Assembly (NCBI RefSeq): GCF_019904175.1
Contig: NZ_CP061913.1
Coordinates: forward strand, 2,232,001 to 2,296,000
Source of the DNA: Dactylosporangium vinaceum
Lineage (GTDB): Bacteria; Actinomycetota; Actinomycetes; Mycobacteriales; Micromonosporaceae
Length of the DNA: 64,000 bases
Direction of reading: 5' to 3'
The translations under genes were made by a program, and so were the position numbers. Positions 18,014 through 28,509 of the stretch are shown here, piece after piece. Below the pieces are notes generated by a model. It was not told where the DNA came from and searched no databases. It worked only from the letters and a program-made list of their open reading frames with translations. Within the stretch, counting starts at the first letter, position 1. The number at the start of each line of letters is the position of its first letter.

Positions 18014-18032
18014 TGTTCTACGTTACCGAACA
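18014..18032. promoter_or_regulatory. LysR-type inverted repeat in the dgdR-dgdA gap
   Basis: TGTTC (18014-18018) and GAACA (18028-18032) are separated by 9 nt, fitting the T-N11-A style of LysR operators. The site is 5 bp before the regulator start and 55 bp before dgdA. Confidence 0.55.
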
Positions 18033-18078
18033 GGCTGTCCGCAATTGTGAGCTGGAGCTGCACACCGCACGGCCGTAG

Positions 18079-19371
<1,293 letters not shown>

Positions 19372-19378
<7 letters not shown>

Positions 19379-19995
19379 AGGTGGTGGCGCACCGCGTACA
19401 GGGCGGCCTGGGTGCGGTCCTGGACGCCGAGCTTGGTCAGGATCGCGCTCACGTGGGTCTTGACGGTCTTCTCGGCCAGGTTCAGGGCGCGGGCGATCTC
19501 ACGGTTCGAGCGGCCGCGGGCGACCTCGGCCAGGACCTCGCGCTCGCGGGCGGTCAGCCGCACGCCATCCGCCGGGCCCGCCTCCGTGAGCAGGCGGGCC
19601 ACCTCGGGGTTGAGCAGGACGTGCCCGGCGTGCACGGCGCGGATGGCGGCGGCCAGCGCCGGCGGGTCCACGTCCTTGTACACGTAGCCGGCGGCGCCCG
19701 CGCGCACGGCCGGCAGCACCGCGGCCGGCTCGGTGAAGCTGGTGATGACCAGGACCCGGGCCCGGGCCGCGGCCGCCGTCAGCGCGTGCAGGGCCTGCAC
19801 GCCGTCGCCGCCGGGCATGCGCAGGTCGAGGAGGATGACGTCCGGATCGGTGCGCGCCGCCTCGGCCACGCAGGACGTGCTGTCGGAGGCCTCGCCGACC
19901 ACCTCGATGTCGTCCTGCACATCGAGGAACGTGCGCAATCCCTGCCGTACCACCGGATGATCGTCGACGACGAGGACGCGAATGGGCTCAGGCAA
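19372..19995 (-). CDS. NarL/LuxR-type response regulator
   Basis: 207 residues: a receiver domain with acidic pocket D11/D12, phospho-acceptor D57 (VILLDLRMPGGDG) and K108 (YVYKD), then a C-terminal LuxR helix-turn-helix (LTAREREVLAEVARGRSNREIARAL). The start overlaps the end of the histidine kinase gene by 8 bp, so the two form a two-component pair. Targets are unknown. Confidence 0.93.
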
Positions 19996-21106
19996 CCGGC
20001 ACCTCCATGGTCACGGTCGTGCCCTCACCCGGCGCCGAGCGGATCAGCAGCCGCCCGCCCACCGCGCGGGCGCGCTCGTGCATCGAGATCAGGCCGAGGC
20101 GGCCCTGCCGGCCGGCGGTCGAGAAGCCGCGGCCGTTGTCGGCGACGGTGAGCGTCACACCCTGGGGCGTGCGGCGGAGCTCGACGGTGATCCGGGTCGC
20201 GGCCGCGTGGCGCAGCGCGTTGTGGAGCGCCTCCTGCGCCACCCGGTAGGCGGCCTCCTCGGACGCCGCCGGCAGTCGCGGGACAGGGTCCATCGCCAAG
20301 GACACCCGCGCCTCCTGTACCCGCTCGAGCAGCTCGATCTGCCGACGCAGCGCCGCGGCCAGGCCGTCCCCGGCCAGGTCGACGGGGCCCAGACCGACCA
20401 CGATGGACTTCAGCTCGGCGGTGGCCTCGGCGGCCAGCCGCCGGACCACGTCCAGCTCCGCGGCCGCGCGGGCCGGGTCGCGCGCGATGAGCGTGAGCGC
20501 GGCGTCGGCGGTGAGCCGGAGGCTGAACAGCTTCTGCGTCACCGCGTCGTGCAGCTCCCGGGCGATCCGCTGCCGCTCCTCCACAATGGACAGCTCGCGG
20601 CTGCGCTCGTAGAGACGGGCGTTGACGATGGCGATCGCGGCGTGCGCGGCCAGGAGCTTCAGCAGCTCCTCGTCGTCGGCGTCGAACGACCCGCCCTGCT
20701 TGTTGGCCAGGAACAGCTCACCGAGGATGTCGGCACCGTCCACAATGGGCATCCCGAGGAAGTCCACCATCTCGGGGTGGCCGCTGGGCCAGCCCTCGAA
20801 GCTCGGATGCCGGCGGATGTCGGCCGCGCGGACCGGGTTCGGGTCGTGCAGCATCGCGCCGAGCAGGCCGTGCTGCCGCGGGATGGGGCCGATGCGGCGC
20901 CACTGCTCGGCGGTGAGGCCGTCGGCCAGGAACTCGCGGAACGAGCCGTTGCCGTCGGGGATGCCCAGCGCCGCGTACTGCGCGCCGAGGAGCCGCCGGG
21001 CCGCGGAGACGATCGTCTGCAGGACCTCGCGCACCGAAAGGTGGGCGGTGACGGCCAGCACCGCCTCGCTCACCTCGCGCAGCTCGTCGCGATCGCACTC
21101 GCCCAC
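19988..21106 (-). CDS. GAF-domain sensor histidine kinase (HisKA_3)
   Basis: 372 residues. There is no membrane segment; residues ~15-165 form a GAF domain, as in the DevS/DosS group. The dimerisation helix ERQRIARELHDAVTQKLF carries phospho-acceptor H186. The C-terminal ATPase has VAQEALHNALRHA and the VADNGRGF G1 box. It is a cytoplasmic sensor, with ligand or redox cofactor unknown. The GTG at 21106 is chosen over longer options because TACGGT (21114-21119, minus strand) ends 7 nt upstream. It is cotranscribed with the response regulator. Confidence 0.9.
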   Translation of the reverse strand: MGECDRDELREVSEAVLAVTAHLSVREVLQTIVSAARRLLGAQYAALGIPDGNGSFREFLADGLTAEQWRRIGPIPRQHGLLGAMLHDPNPVRAADIRRHPSFEGWPSGHPEMVDFLGMPIVDGADILGELFLANKQGGSFDADDEELLKLLAAHAAIAIVNARLYERSRELSIVEERQRIARELHDAVTQKLFSLRLTADAALTLIARDPARAAAELDVVRRLAAEATAELKSIVVGLGPVDLAGDGLAAALRRQIELLERVQEARVSLAMDPVPRLPAASEEAAYRVAQEALHNALRHAAATRITVELRRTPQGVTLTVADNGRGFSTAGRQGRLGLISMHERARAVGGRLLIRSAPGEGTTVTMEVPVA

Positions 21107-21207
21107 ACCGACCACCGTACGCAGGGCGGGTCCTAGGTCCAAAGGTCCGGGCCCACCGCGACCGCGGCCCGATGGCAGCCGGATCGGGGCGCCATAGCGT
21201 CGGACCC

Positions 21208-21852
21208 ATGAACAAGCCAACCGCCATCGTCACCGGCGTCTCACGCGGTCTCGGCAAGGCTCTCGCGGAGGGCCTCACGGACGCGGGCTGGACGGTCATC
21301 GGCGACGGGCGCACCCTCACCGCCCGCCAGCGCGGCCACGTCCCCGGCGACGTCACCGACTCGTGGCACCGCGGGCTGCTCGTCGAGACCGCACTGGAGA
21401 CCGGCCGGCTCGACCTGCTCGTCAACAACGCCGGCATCCTGGGCCCGAGCCCGCAGCCGTTCCTGGCCGACTACCCCGAAGCCGAGCTGCGGCGGGTCTT
21501 CGAGGTGAACGTCGTCGCGCCCCTCGCCCTCACCCAGCTCGCCCTGCCCGCACTGCGCGACCACGGCGGCGCCGTCGTGAACATCAGCTCGGACGCGGCC
21601 ACGGGCGCGTACCCGGGCTGGGGCGGCTACGGCGCCGCCAAGGCCGCTGTCGAGCAGCTGAGCAACGTCCTGGCCGCGGAGGAGCCGAAGCTGCGCGTGT
21701 GGTGGGTCGACCCCGGCGACCTGCGCACGCAGATGCACCAGGAGGCGTTCCCGGGCGAGGACATCGGCGACCGCCCGCTGCCCGAGTCGGTAGTGCCCGC
21801 GCTCCTCGACCTCCTCGCGACCCGGCCCGCGTCCGGCCGCATCAAGCTGTGA
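21208..21852 (+). CDS. Short-chain dehydrogenase/reductase
   Basis: 214 residues of a classical SDR. The cofactor loop TGVSRGLGKALAEGL is at the N-terminus, NNAG follows, then NISSDAA with the catalytic Ser, and YGAAKAA with the Tyr-x-x-x-Lys pair. Substrate unknown. TAGCGT (21195-21200) ends 7 nt before the ATG. Its stop overlaps the GTG of the QueA-like gene (GTGA), so the two are translationally coupled and may share a pathway. Confidence 0.9.
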   Translation: MNKPTAIVTGVSRGLGKALAEGLTDAGWTVIGDGRTLTARQRGHVPGDVTDSWHRGLLVETALETGRLDLLVNNAGILGPSPQPFLADYPEAELRRVFEVNVVAPLALTQLALPALRDHGGAVVNISSDAATGAYPGWGGYGAAKAAVEQLSNVLAAEEPKLRVWWVDPGDLRTQMHQEAFPGEDIGDRPLPESVVPALLDLLATRPASGRIKL

Positions 21853-22853
21853 GCGCCGTCCTGGACTTCACGCTGCCCGCGTCGCTCGAGGCGCACGAGC
21901 CGCCGGAGGCGCGCGGTCTCGGCCGCGACGGGGTCCGGCTGCTGGTGGCGTCGGGCGCCGGGGTGGCGCATCGGCGGTTCACGGAGCTGCCGGAGCTGCT
22001 GCGGGCCGGGGACGTGCTCGTCGTCAACACGTCAGGGACGCTGGCGGCGGCGGTGGGAGTGCTGGGGGTACCGCTGCGGCTGCACTTCTCGACGCGGTTG
22101 CCCGACGGGCGATGGGCGGTCGAGGTCCGCGACGCTTCCCGGCGCCCGCACCCTGGCGCGGCCGGTGAGCTGCGGCTTCCCGGCGGGGCGAGCGTCACGC
22201 TGGAGGAGCCGTACACCGGTGGGCGGCTGTGGGCGGCGACCGTGCGCACCGGGGTGCCGGTGCCGGAGTTCCTGCGCCGGCACGGTGAGCCGATCCGCTA
22301 CCCGTACGTCCGCCGCCGGTGGCCGCTGGCGTCCTACCAGACCGTGTTCGCCCGCGAGCCCGGCAGCGCCGAGATGCCGAGCGCCGGCCGGCCGTTCAGT
22401 GAGCGGGTCGTGACCCGCCTGGTCGCCGCGGGCGTGCGCTTCGCACCGCTTGTCCTGCACACGGGGGTGGCCTCGCCCGAGGCGCACGAGCGGCCGTATC
22501 CGGAGTGGTTCGCCGTCGCCGAGACCACCGCCCGGCTGGTCAACGACACCCGGGCCGCGGGCGGGCGGGTCGTCGCGGTCGGCACCACCGCCGTGCGGGC
22601 GCTGGAGAGCGCGGCCGGGCCGGACGGCCGGGTGGTGGCGCGCAGCGGGTACACCGATCTGATCGTCACCCCGCAGCGGGGTGTGTCCGCCGTCGACGGC
22701 CTGCTGACCGGATTCCACGAACCGCGGGCCTCACACCTCGACCTGCTGGCCGCGGTGTCGGCGCCGGACGTGCTCGCCGCCGCGTACGCCGAGGCGGTCC
22801 GCGAAGGCTACCTGTGGCACGAGTTCGGGGACGTGAACCTGCTGCTGCCGTAG
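21849..22853 (+). CDS. QueA-like S-adenosylmethionine:tRNA ribosyltransferase-isomerase family protein
   Basis: 334 residues. The N-terminal MSAVLDFTLPASLEAHEPPEARG, the segment GDVLVVNTSGTLAAA, and the C-terminal LVNDTRAAGGRVVAVGTTAVRALES and LTGFHEPRASHLDLL match the QueA family. QueA makes epoxyqueuosine by transferring ribose from SAM to preQ1-tRNA. No queC/D/E/F or tgt is nearby, and the protein is shorter and more divergent in the middle than E. coli QueA (356 aa, from memory). It is coupled to an SDR by a GTGA overlap, so a different acceptor is possible. Confidence 0.75.
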   Translation: MSAVLDFTLPASLEAHEPPEARGLGRDGVRLLVASGAGVAHRRFTELPELLRAGDVLVVNTSGTLAAAVGVLGVPLRLHFSTRLPDGRWAVEVRDASRRPHPGAAGELRLPGGASVTLEEPYTGGRLWAATVRTGVPVPEFLRRHGEPIRYPYVRRRWPLASYQTVFAREPGSAEMPSAGRPFSERVVTRLVAAGVRFAPLVLHTGVASPEAHERPYPEWFAVAETTARLVNDTRAAGGRVVAVGTTAVRALESAAGPDGRVVARSGYTDLIVTPQRGVSAVDGLLTGFHEPRASHLDLLAAVSAPDVLAAAYAEAVREGYLWHEFGDVNLLLP

Positions 22854-22877
22854 CCCGGACCCGGCCGCCGCGCGGTG

Positions 22878-25800
22878 TCAGGCCGGGAGGGCGTCCATTG
22901 CCCGGTAGATGCGTACGTCCGAGATCGGGTAGGCCGTGCCGAGAGCCTGGGCGAAGAGGCCCACCCGGAGCTCCTCGATCATCCAGCGGATCTCGCGCAG
23001 CTGCGGCGTCATCGGCATCGCGGCCAGGAGCTGGTCGTACTCCTTCTGGATCTCCTGGACCGTGAGCATGCGGTCGCGGTCGCGGCCGGTGTCGGTCGGC
23101 ACCTTCTCCAGGCGCTTCTCGATGCCGCGCAGGTAGCGCTCCAGGTCCGGGAGGCGCTGCCAGCCGGTGTCGGTGACGAAGCCGCGGTACACCAGCTTGG
23201 CGAGCTGGCCGCGCATGTCGGTCAGGGCCGGCAGCAGCAGCGGGTTCTTCGTGCGGGCCAGGCGCTGCTCGACGTCGTACGACGCGGCCAGGATCTTGCG
23301 GACGCTCGACACCACCTCCAGCGTCAGATCGACCAGGTCGGCTCGCACCTTGTCGCGCAGGGCCGTGAACGCGGCCTCGTCCCACGCCGGGCCGCCCGCG
23401 TCGGTCATGAGCTGGTCGATGGCGGCGGCGGCGCAGTCGTCCAGGAGGTCGACGGCGCTGCGGTGGGGGTTGCGGCTCAGCGCCAGCTTGTCGGCGTTGG
23501 AGAGGCGGCCCTGGACGAAGCGGGCCGGCGGGGGGAGCGTGAGCTGGAGGAGGCGGCGGGTGCCGCGCCACATCTCGTACTCCTGCCGGGCCGGGATGTC
23601 GAACGCCTGGACCGCCACCGACTCGCCCTCGTCGACCAGGGCCGGATACACGGTGAGGGTGTGGCCGGCGACGGTGCGGTCGAGGCGGCGGGGCAGGGTG
23701 CCGAACTCCCAGCGCGTCGTGCCCTTGCGCACCACGTCCACGGCGGCCTCGGCGACCGTCTTCTCCAGGCGCGGGGCCAGGCGTGCCCGCAGTACACCCA
23801 GGTCCTTGCCTTCGCCCAAGACCTGGCCGGCGTCGTCGACGATGCGGAACGTCATCTTCAGGTGCTCGGGGACCTTCGACAGGTCCCACTCGGCGCGGGG
23901 GACCGAGACGCCCGTCATGCGGCGCAGCGCCAGCTCGAGCGAGTCGAGCAGGTCGGCGGCCCGGGGCGGCATGTCGAGGAGGGCGTCGCGGGCGGTGTCG
24001 GGGGCCGGGACGAAGTTGCGGCGGGTGGCCTTCGGCAGGGACTTGATCAAGGCGGTGACGAGGTCCTCGCGCAGCCCGGGGACCTGCCAGGCGAAGTCGG
24101 CGTCGCGGACCGAGCCGAGCAGCGGCAGTCCGATGTGGACGGTGACGCCGTCGGCCTCCCGGCCCGGCTCGAACTGGTAGGTGAGCGCGAAGCGGCGGCC
24201 GTCCTGCTCCCAGGCGTCGGGGTACTGCTCCTGGCGGATCTGGTCGGCGCCGGCGTTGACGAGCATGGCCGGGTCGAACGTCAGCAGGTCGGGGGAGTCG
24301 CGGCGGGTCTTCTTCCACCAGCTGTCGAAGTGCCGGCCGGAGACCACCTCGGCGGGCAACCGGTTGTCGTAGAAGTCGAAGAGCGTCTCGTCGTCCACGA
24401 GCAGGTCGCGGCGGCGGGCGCGGGCCTCGAGCTCCTCGACCTCGCCGAGCAGGCGGCGGTTCTCCTCGAAGAACGCGTGAGAAGTCTCCCAGTCGCCCTC
24501 GACGAGCGCGTGGCGGATGAACAGCTCACGGGAGAGCGCGGGGTCGATCCGGCCGTAGTTGACCTTGCGGTTGGTGACGATCGGGACGCCGTAGAGCGTC
24601 ACCCGCTCGACCGCCATGACCGCGGCCTGCTTGCGCTCCCAGTGCGGCTCGCTGTACTGGCGCTTGACCAGGTGCTGGGCGAGGGGCTCGATCCACTCCG
24701 GCTCGATCTTGGCGGCGACCCGGGCCCAGAGGCGGGTCGTCTCGACCAGCTCGGCCGCCATCACCCAGCGCGGCGTCTTGCGGAACAGGGAAGAGCCCGG
24801 AAACACGGCGAACTTCGCGTTGCGGGCGCCGAGGTACTCGCTCTTGTCCCCTTCCTTCAGCCCGATGTGCGAGAGCAGGCCGGCCAGGAGCGACACGTGA
24901 ATCGGGTAGGCCGCCGCCGGCTCCTCGTTGGGCGTCACGTCCATCGTCTTGAGGACCTGGCGCAGCTGGCTGTAGATGTCCTGCCACTCGCGGACGCGCA
25001 GGTAGTTGAGGTATTCGGCCCGGCACAGCTTGCGGAACTGGTTGCTGGAGAGCTCCTTCTGCTTCTCCTGCAGGTAGTTCCACAGGTTGATGAAGCCGGT
25101 GAAGTCCGAGTCCTTGTCGGCGAACCGGGCGTGCGACTGCTGGGCCTGGGCCTGCTTGTCGGCCGGGCGCTCGCGCGGGTCCTGGATGGACAGCGCCGCG
25201 GCGATCACCATGACCTCGCGCACGGCGCCGTTCTTCTCGGCCTCCAGGACCATCCGGGCCAGCCGCGGGTCGACCGGCAGCTGCGACAGCTTCCGGCCGA
25301 GCGGGGTCAGGGCCTTCTTGTCATCGAGGGCGCCGAGCTCTTCGAGCAGCTGCACGCCCGCGGTGACGTTGCGCTTGTCGGGCGGGTCGATGAACGGGAA
25401 CGCGCCGAGGTCGCCGAGGCCGAGCGCGATCATCTGCAGGATGACCGACGCCAGGTTGGTGCGCAGGATCTCCGGGTCGGTGAACTCGGGCCGCGCGTTG
25501 AAGTCGTCCTCGCTGTAGAGGCGGATGCAGATGCCGTCGGACGTGCGCCCGCACCGGCCCTTGCGCTGGTTGGCCGATGCCTGGGAGACGGGCTCGATCG
25601 GCAGTCGCTGAACCTTCAAACGGTGGCTGTACCGCGAGATCCTGGCCGTCCCCGGATCGACGACATACTTGATGCCGGGGACGGTCAGCGAGGTCTCGGC
25701 CACGTTGGTGGCGAGCACGACCCGGCGCCCGGAGTGCGGCTGGAACACCCGGTGCTGCTCGGCGAAGGAGAGCCGCGCAAACAGCGGCAGGATCTCCGTG

Positions 25801-26747
25801 TTGGGCAGGTCCAGCTTGGTGAGCGCGTCGGCGGTGTCGCGGATCTCCCGCTCGCCCGAGAGGAACACCAGGACATCGCCCGGGCCCTCGTCCTGCAGCT
25901 CCATGACGGCCATGGCGATCGCGTCGAACTGGTCGACCTCGTCCTCGCCCTCGTCGGGCGCCACGAGCGGCCGGTAGCGGACCTCGACCGGGTAGGTGCG
26001 GCCGGAGACCTCGACGATCGGGGCGTCACCGAAGTGCCGGGAGAACCGCTCGGGGTCGATGGTCGCCGACGTGATGATGAGCTTGAGGTCGGGGCGGCGG
26101 GGGAGGAGCTGCTTGAGGTACCCGAGGATGAAGTCGATGTTGAGGCTGCGCTCGTGGGCCTCGTCGATGATGAGCGTGTCGTACCGGCGCAGCAGCCGGT
26201 CCTGCTGGATCTCGGCCAGCAGGATGCCGTCGGTCATCACCTTGACCATCGTCTGCTCGGACGACTGGTCGGTGAAGCGCACCTTGAAGCCGACGGTCGC
26301 GCCCAGCTCGGTCTTGAGCTCCTCGGCGACCCGCTCGGCGACGGTCCGGGCGGCGATGCGCCGGGGCTGGGTGTGGCCGATCTGCCCGCTGACGCCGCGG
26401 CCCAGCTCCAGGCAGATCTTGGGCAGCTGGGTCGTCTTGCCCGACCCGGTCTCGCCGGCCACGATCACCACCTGGTGGTCGCGGATCGCCGCCAGGATCT
26501 CGTCCTTGCGCTGGCTGACCGGCAGCTGCTCCGGGTAGGAGATCTCCGGCCGGGCGGCTCTGCGGGCGGCGACGCGCTGCTCGGCCCGCTCGACGTCGGC
26601 CTTGATTGCCTCGGCGATGCCCTGGGCGTTGCGCGAGCGCTTGGCCCCGTCGATCCGGCGCCGCAGCCGATGCTGGTCCTGGGGCATCAACCCGGCGAGG
26701 CGAGCGCGCAGCTCACTCAGGCTGGTCGGCTGGGGCGTTTCAGACAT
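22878..26747 (-). CDS. hrpA: ATP-dependent RNA helicase HrpA (DEAH box)
   Basis: 1289 residues, the usual length of HrpA. The helicase core has Walker A GETGSGKTTQ (~98-107), the DEAH box (LIIDEAHERSLNIDF), the SATID motif and QRKGRCGR motif VI. HA2 and OB-fold segments follow, then the long HrpA-specific C-terminal region. Roles known for HrpA include rescue of stalled or collided ribosomes. The start at MSETPQ (26747) is preferred; a TAAGCT lies 10 nt upstream. The large open frame on the opposite strand is a composition artefact. Confidence 0.95.
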   Translation of the reverse strand: MSETPQPTSLSELRARLAGLMPQDQHRLRRRIDGAKRSRNAQGIAEAIKADVERAEQRVAARRAARPEISYPEQLPVSQRKDEILAAIRDHQVVIVAGETGSGKTTQLPKICLELGRGVSGQIGHTQPRRIAARTVAERVAEELKTELGATVGFKVRFTDQSSEQTMVKVMTDGILLAEIQQDRLLRRYDTLIIDEAHERSLNIDFILGYLKQLLPRRPDLKLIITSATIDPERFSRHFGDAPIVEVSGRTYPVEVRYRPLVAPDEGEDEVDQFDAIAMAVMELQDEGPGDVLVFLSGEREIRDTADALTKLDLPNTEILPLFARLSFAEQHRVFQPHSGRRVVLATNVAETSLTVPGIKYVVDPGTARISRYSHRLKVQRLPIEPVSQASANQRKGRCGRTSDGICIRLYSEDDFNARPEFTDPEILRTNLASVILQMIALGLGDLGAFPFIDPPDKRNVTAGVQLLEELGALDDKKALTPLGRKLSQLPVDPRLARMVLEAEKNGAVREVMVIAAALSIQDPRERPADKQAQAQQSHARFADKDSDFTGFINLWNYLQEKQKELSSNQFRKLCRAEYLNYLRVREWQDIYSQLRQVLKTMDVTPNEEPAAAYPIHVSLLAGLLSHIGLKEGDKSEYLGARNAKFAVFPGSSLFRKTPRWVMAAELVETTRLWARVAAKIEPEWIEPLAQHLVKRQYSEPHWERKQAAVMAVERVTLYGVPIVTNRKVNYGRIDPALSRELFIRHALVEGDWETSHAFFEENRRLLGEVEELEARARRRDLLVDDETLFDFYDNRLPAEVVSGRHFDSWWKKTRRDSPDLLTFDPAMLVNAGADQIRQEQYPDAWEQDGRRFALTYQFEPGREADGVTVHIGLPLLGSVRDADFAWQVPGLREDLVTALIKSLPKATRRNFVPAPDTARDALLDMPPRAADLLDSLELALRRMTGVSVPRAEWDLSKVPEHLKMTFRIVDDAGQVLGEGKDLGVLRARLAPRLEKTVAEAAVDVVRKGTTRWEFGTLPRRLDRTVAGHTLTVYPALVDEGESVAVQAFDIPARQEYEMWRGTRRLLQLTLPPPARFVQGRLSNADKLALSRNPHRSAVDLLDDCAAAAIDQLMTDAGGPAWDEAAFTALRDKVRADLVDLTLEVVSSVRKILAASYDVEQRLARTKNPLLLPALTDMRGQLAKLVYRGFVTDTGWQRLPDLERYLRGIEKRLEKVPTDTGRDRDRMLTVQEIQKEYDQLLAAMPMTPQLREIRWMIEELRVGLFAQALGTAYPISDVRIYRAMDALPA

Positions 26748-27252
26748 GGCGTCCGCAAGCTTAGGCACGCGGCGCCGCGATTGCCCGTCAATTTTGGCCC
26801 GGGGGCCGCGTCGAGCCCGTTTTGTAGCCGGCGTCACCGCCTCGCGCCGCCCGGACGGCCGTCGAAAGTTGCGCAGGCGGCTTGTCGAGCGTTGCGCGGG
26901 GCGGCCTGTCGAGTGTCGCCCGGGCGGCTTGTCGGGCGTTGCGCGGCCGGCTTGTCGGGCGTTGCGTGGGCGGTGTCGCGCGAGGTGCGGTGCGCGGGGC
27001 CGCGCGGGCGTGACGTGCTGCCGCGGGCGTGGCGCGGCATGGTGCTGGCGGGTCGTGGCTCGGCGCTGCCCTGCCTGGTGCGCGGCCGTGGCTCGGCTGG
27101 TGGGCTGCGTGGTGCGTGGGTCGTGGTGCGGCGGCGGGCTGCGTGGTGCAGCGGGCGTGGCTTGGCGGTGGGGTGCGGTGTGTTGCCCGGGGGTCTGGGC
27201 GGGCGGGTGCGGTAGTGGGCGGGTTGGGGCCCCAAGTTGGGGGCGGCCCGAT
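26748..27252. repeat. Non-coding gap with a 23-bp tandem repeat
   Basis: At 26881-26973 there are four copies of a 23-24-bp unit, CTTGTCGGGCGTTGCGCGG plus CGG variants, beginning at 26881, 26905, 26928 and 26951. The rest (to about 27240) is G-rich low-complexity sequence with GTGGTGCG-like words. No gene is supported on either strand. Confidence 0.7.
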
Positions 27253-27289
27253 GTGACGCTTAGTCACTCCAGTCACTAATGTCACACCC
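27253..27289 (+). promoter_or_regulatory. Promoter with three 9-bp-spaced GTCAC repeats
   Basis: GTCAC occurs at 27263, 27272 and 27281, exactly 9 bp apart, and an inverted GTGAC lies at 27253-27257. GTGACG (27253-27258) and TAATGT (27277-27282) are 18 bp apart and fit -35 and -10 elements. The -10 ends 7 nt before the ATG at 27290. A repeat-binding regulator would sit directly on the promoter. Confidence 0.6.
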
Positions 27290-28081
27290 ATGGCCTTGCC
27301 CGCGGTCCCCAATCAGCCGTCGCCCTCCGGCGCGGTCCCGCCCCGTCAGACCCCGCGGCATGCGGCGCCCAGCCAGACGTTTTCCGCCGGCACCTTCGCG
27401 ACAGGTGCCTTTCCGACGCTCTCCCCGGCCCGCCCCGGCCCGGCCCGGCCGCGCCCACCCAAGGCGCTGACGCTCGGCACGGTGGAGGAGGACGACCTGC
27501 GCGACGACGCCGCGTATCAGGCCATCGGCTTCTACGACCTGGCCCTGACCGGGCGCAGTGCGAAGTCGGCGCAGTTCGTGCAGTGCCGGTTCAACCGCAC
27601 CGACATCACCGGCACCGCCCTGTCCGGCGCGATCCTCACCGACTGCCTGCTGGAGCGCACGACCCTGGACCACGTCCACGCCGACCACTCCGTCCTGCAC
27701 CGCGTCACGCTGCGCGACTGCGGCCTGGCCGGGCTGCAGTGGCTGGGTGGGACGCTGCGGGACGTGACGGTCCGCGACTGCCGGGCCGAGCGCAGCGTGT
27801 TTCGCGACGCCCAGCTGCACTCGGTGTTCTTCACCTCGACCGACCTGGTCGGCGCCGACTTCACCGACGCCGACCTGACCGGGGCCACGTTCAGCGGCTG
27901 CGACCTGTCCGACGCGGTCTTCACCGGCGCCCACGCGGCCGGTGCCCGCTTCGAGTCGTGCACCATGGCCGGCGCCGCCGGCATCGAGGGCCTGGCCGGC
28001 GCCACGATCGCCGGCGCGGACGCGGACGAGCTGCTGTCCCTCTTCGCCACGGCCCTGGCGATCACTCTCACGGATGACTGA
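27290..28081 (+). CDS. Pentapeptide-repeat protein with disordered N-terminus
   Basis: 263 residues. The first ~65 are Pro/Ala-rich and probably disordered. From ~85 to ~245 there are pentapeptide repeats of the A(D/N)LxX type, clearest in LVGADFTDADLTGATFSGCDLSDAVFTGA. Such repeats form a right-handed quadrilateral beta-helix; some members mimic DNA and protect gyrase, but most have no known role. The unusual iteron-like promoter suggests tight regulation. Convergent with the RidA gene. Confidence 0.85.
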   Translation: MALPAVPNQPSPSGAVPPRQTPRHAAPSQTFSAGTFATGAFPTLSPARPGPARPRPPKALTLGTVEEDDLRDDAAYQAIGFYDLALTGRSAKSAQFVQCRFNRTDITGTALSGAILTDCLLERTTLDHVHADHSVLHRVTLRDCGLAGLQWLGGTLRDVTVRDCRAERSVFRDAQLHSVFFTSTDLVGADFTDADLTGATFSGCDLSDAVFTGAHAAGARFESCTMAGAAGIEGLAGATIAGADADELLSLFATALAITLTDD

Positions 28082-28101
28082 CGTCTATCCGACGATTGCC
28101 G

Positions 28102-28506
28102 CTACCCGGGCCACCCGAGGTTGGGGCGCTTCCGCGCGGTCACCTCGATCTCGATCTTCATGCGCGGGTCGGAGAGGCCGCACACCTGCATGGTGGCCGC
28201 CGGGCGTACGTCGCCCATCCAGCGCTGCAGCACCGGGAAGCACGGCTCGAAGTCGGCCGCGTCCGGGAGCAGGTAGCGGACCCGCACCACGTCGGCCGGG
28301 GCCGCACCCGCCTGCTTGAGTGCGGCGTCGATGTTGCGCCAGCACTGCTCGGCCTGCGCCACCACGTCGTCCGCGATCGTCATCGCCGCGTAGTCGAAGC
28401 CGGTCGTCCCGGACACGTGGACCCAGTCGCCGTCGACGACCGCGCGGGAGTACCCGATCTCCCGCTCGAACGTCGACCCGCTCGAAATCAACCGCCGTTC
28501 GTTCAT
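28102..28506 (-). CDS. RidA-family (YjgF/UK114) protein
   Basis: 134 residues of the trimeric RidA fold, members of which deaminate reactive enamine/imine intermediates. Visible are GYSRAVVDGDWVHVSGTTG, the conserved cysteine-containing AEQCWRNIDAALKQAGA, and the C-terminal KIEIEVTA where the family normally has the active-site Arg upstream (DVVRVRYLL). A TAGCGT (minus strand, 28514-28519) lies 7 nt before the start, inside the end of the preceding gene. Confidence 0.9.
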   Translation of the reverse strand: MNERRLISSGSTFEREIGYSRAVVDGDWVHVSGTTGFDYAAMTIADDVVAQAEQCWRNIDAALKQAGAAPADVVRVRYLLPDAADFEPCFPVLQRWMGDVRPAATMQVCGLSDPRMKIEIEVTARKRPNLGWPG

Positions 28507-28509
28507 ACC

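Noticed and set aside
22875..27215. A 1446-codon open frame antisense to hrpA and other very long antisense frames (for example 2471-4531, 14800-16782)
   Set aside because: They mirror well-supported genes, are low-complexity Arg/Gly/Asp/Leu-rich translations and reflect the very high GC content.
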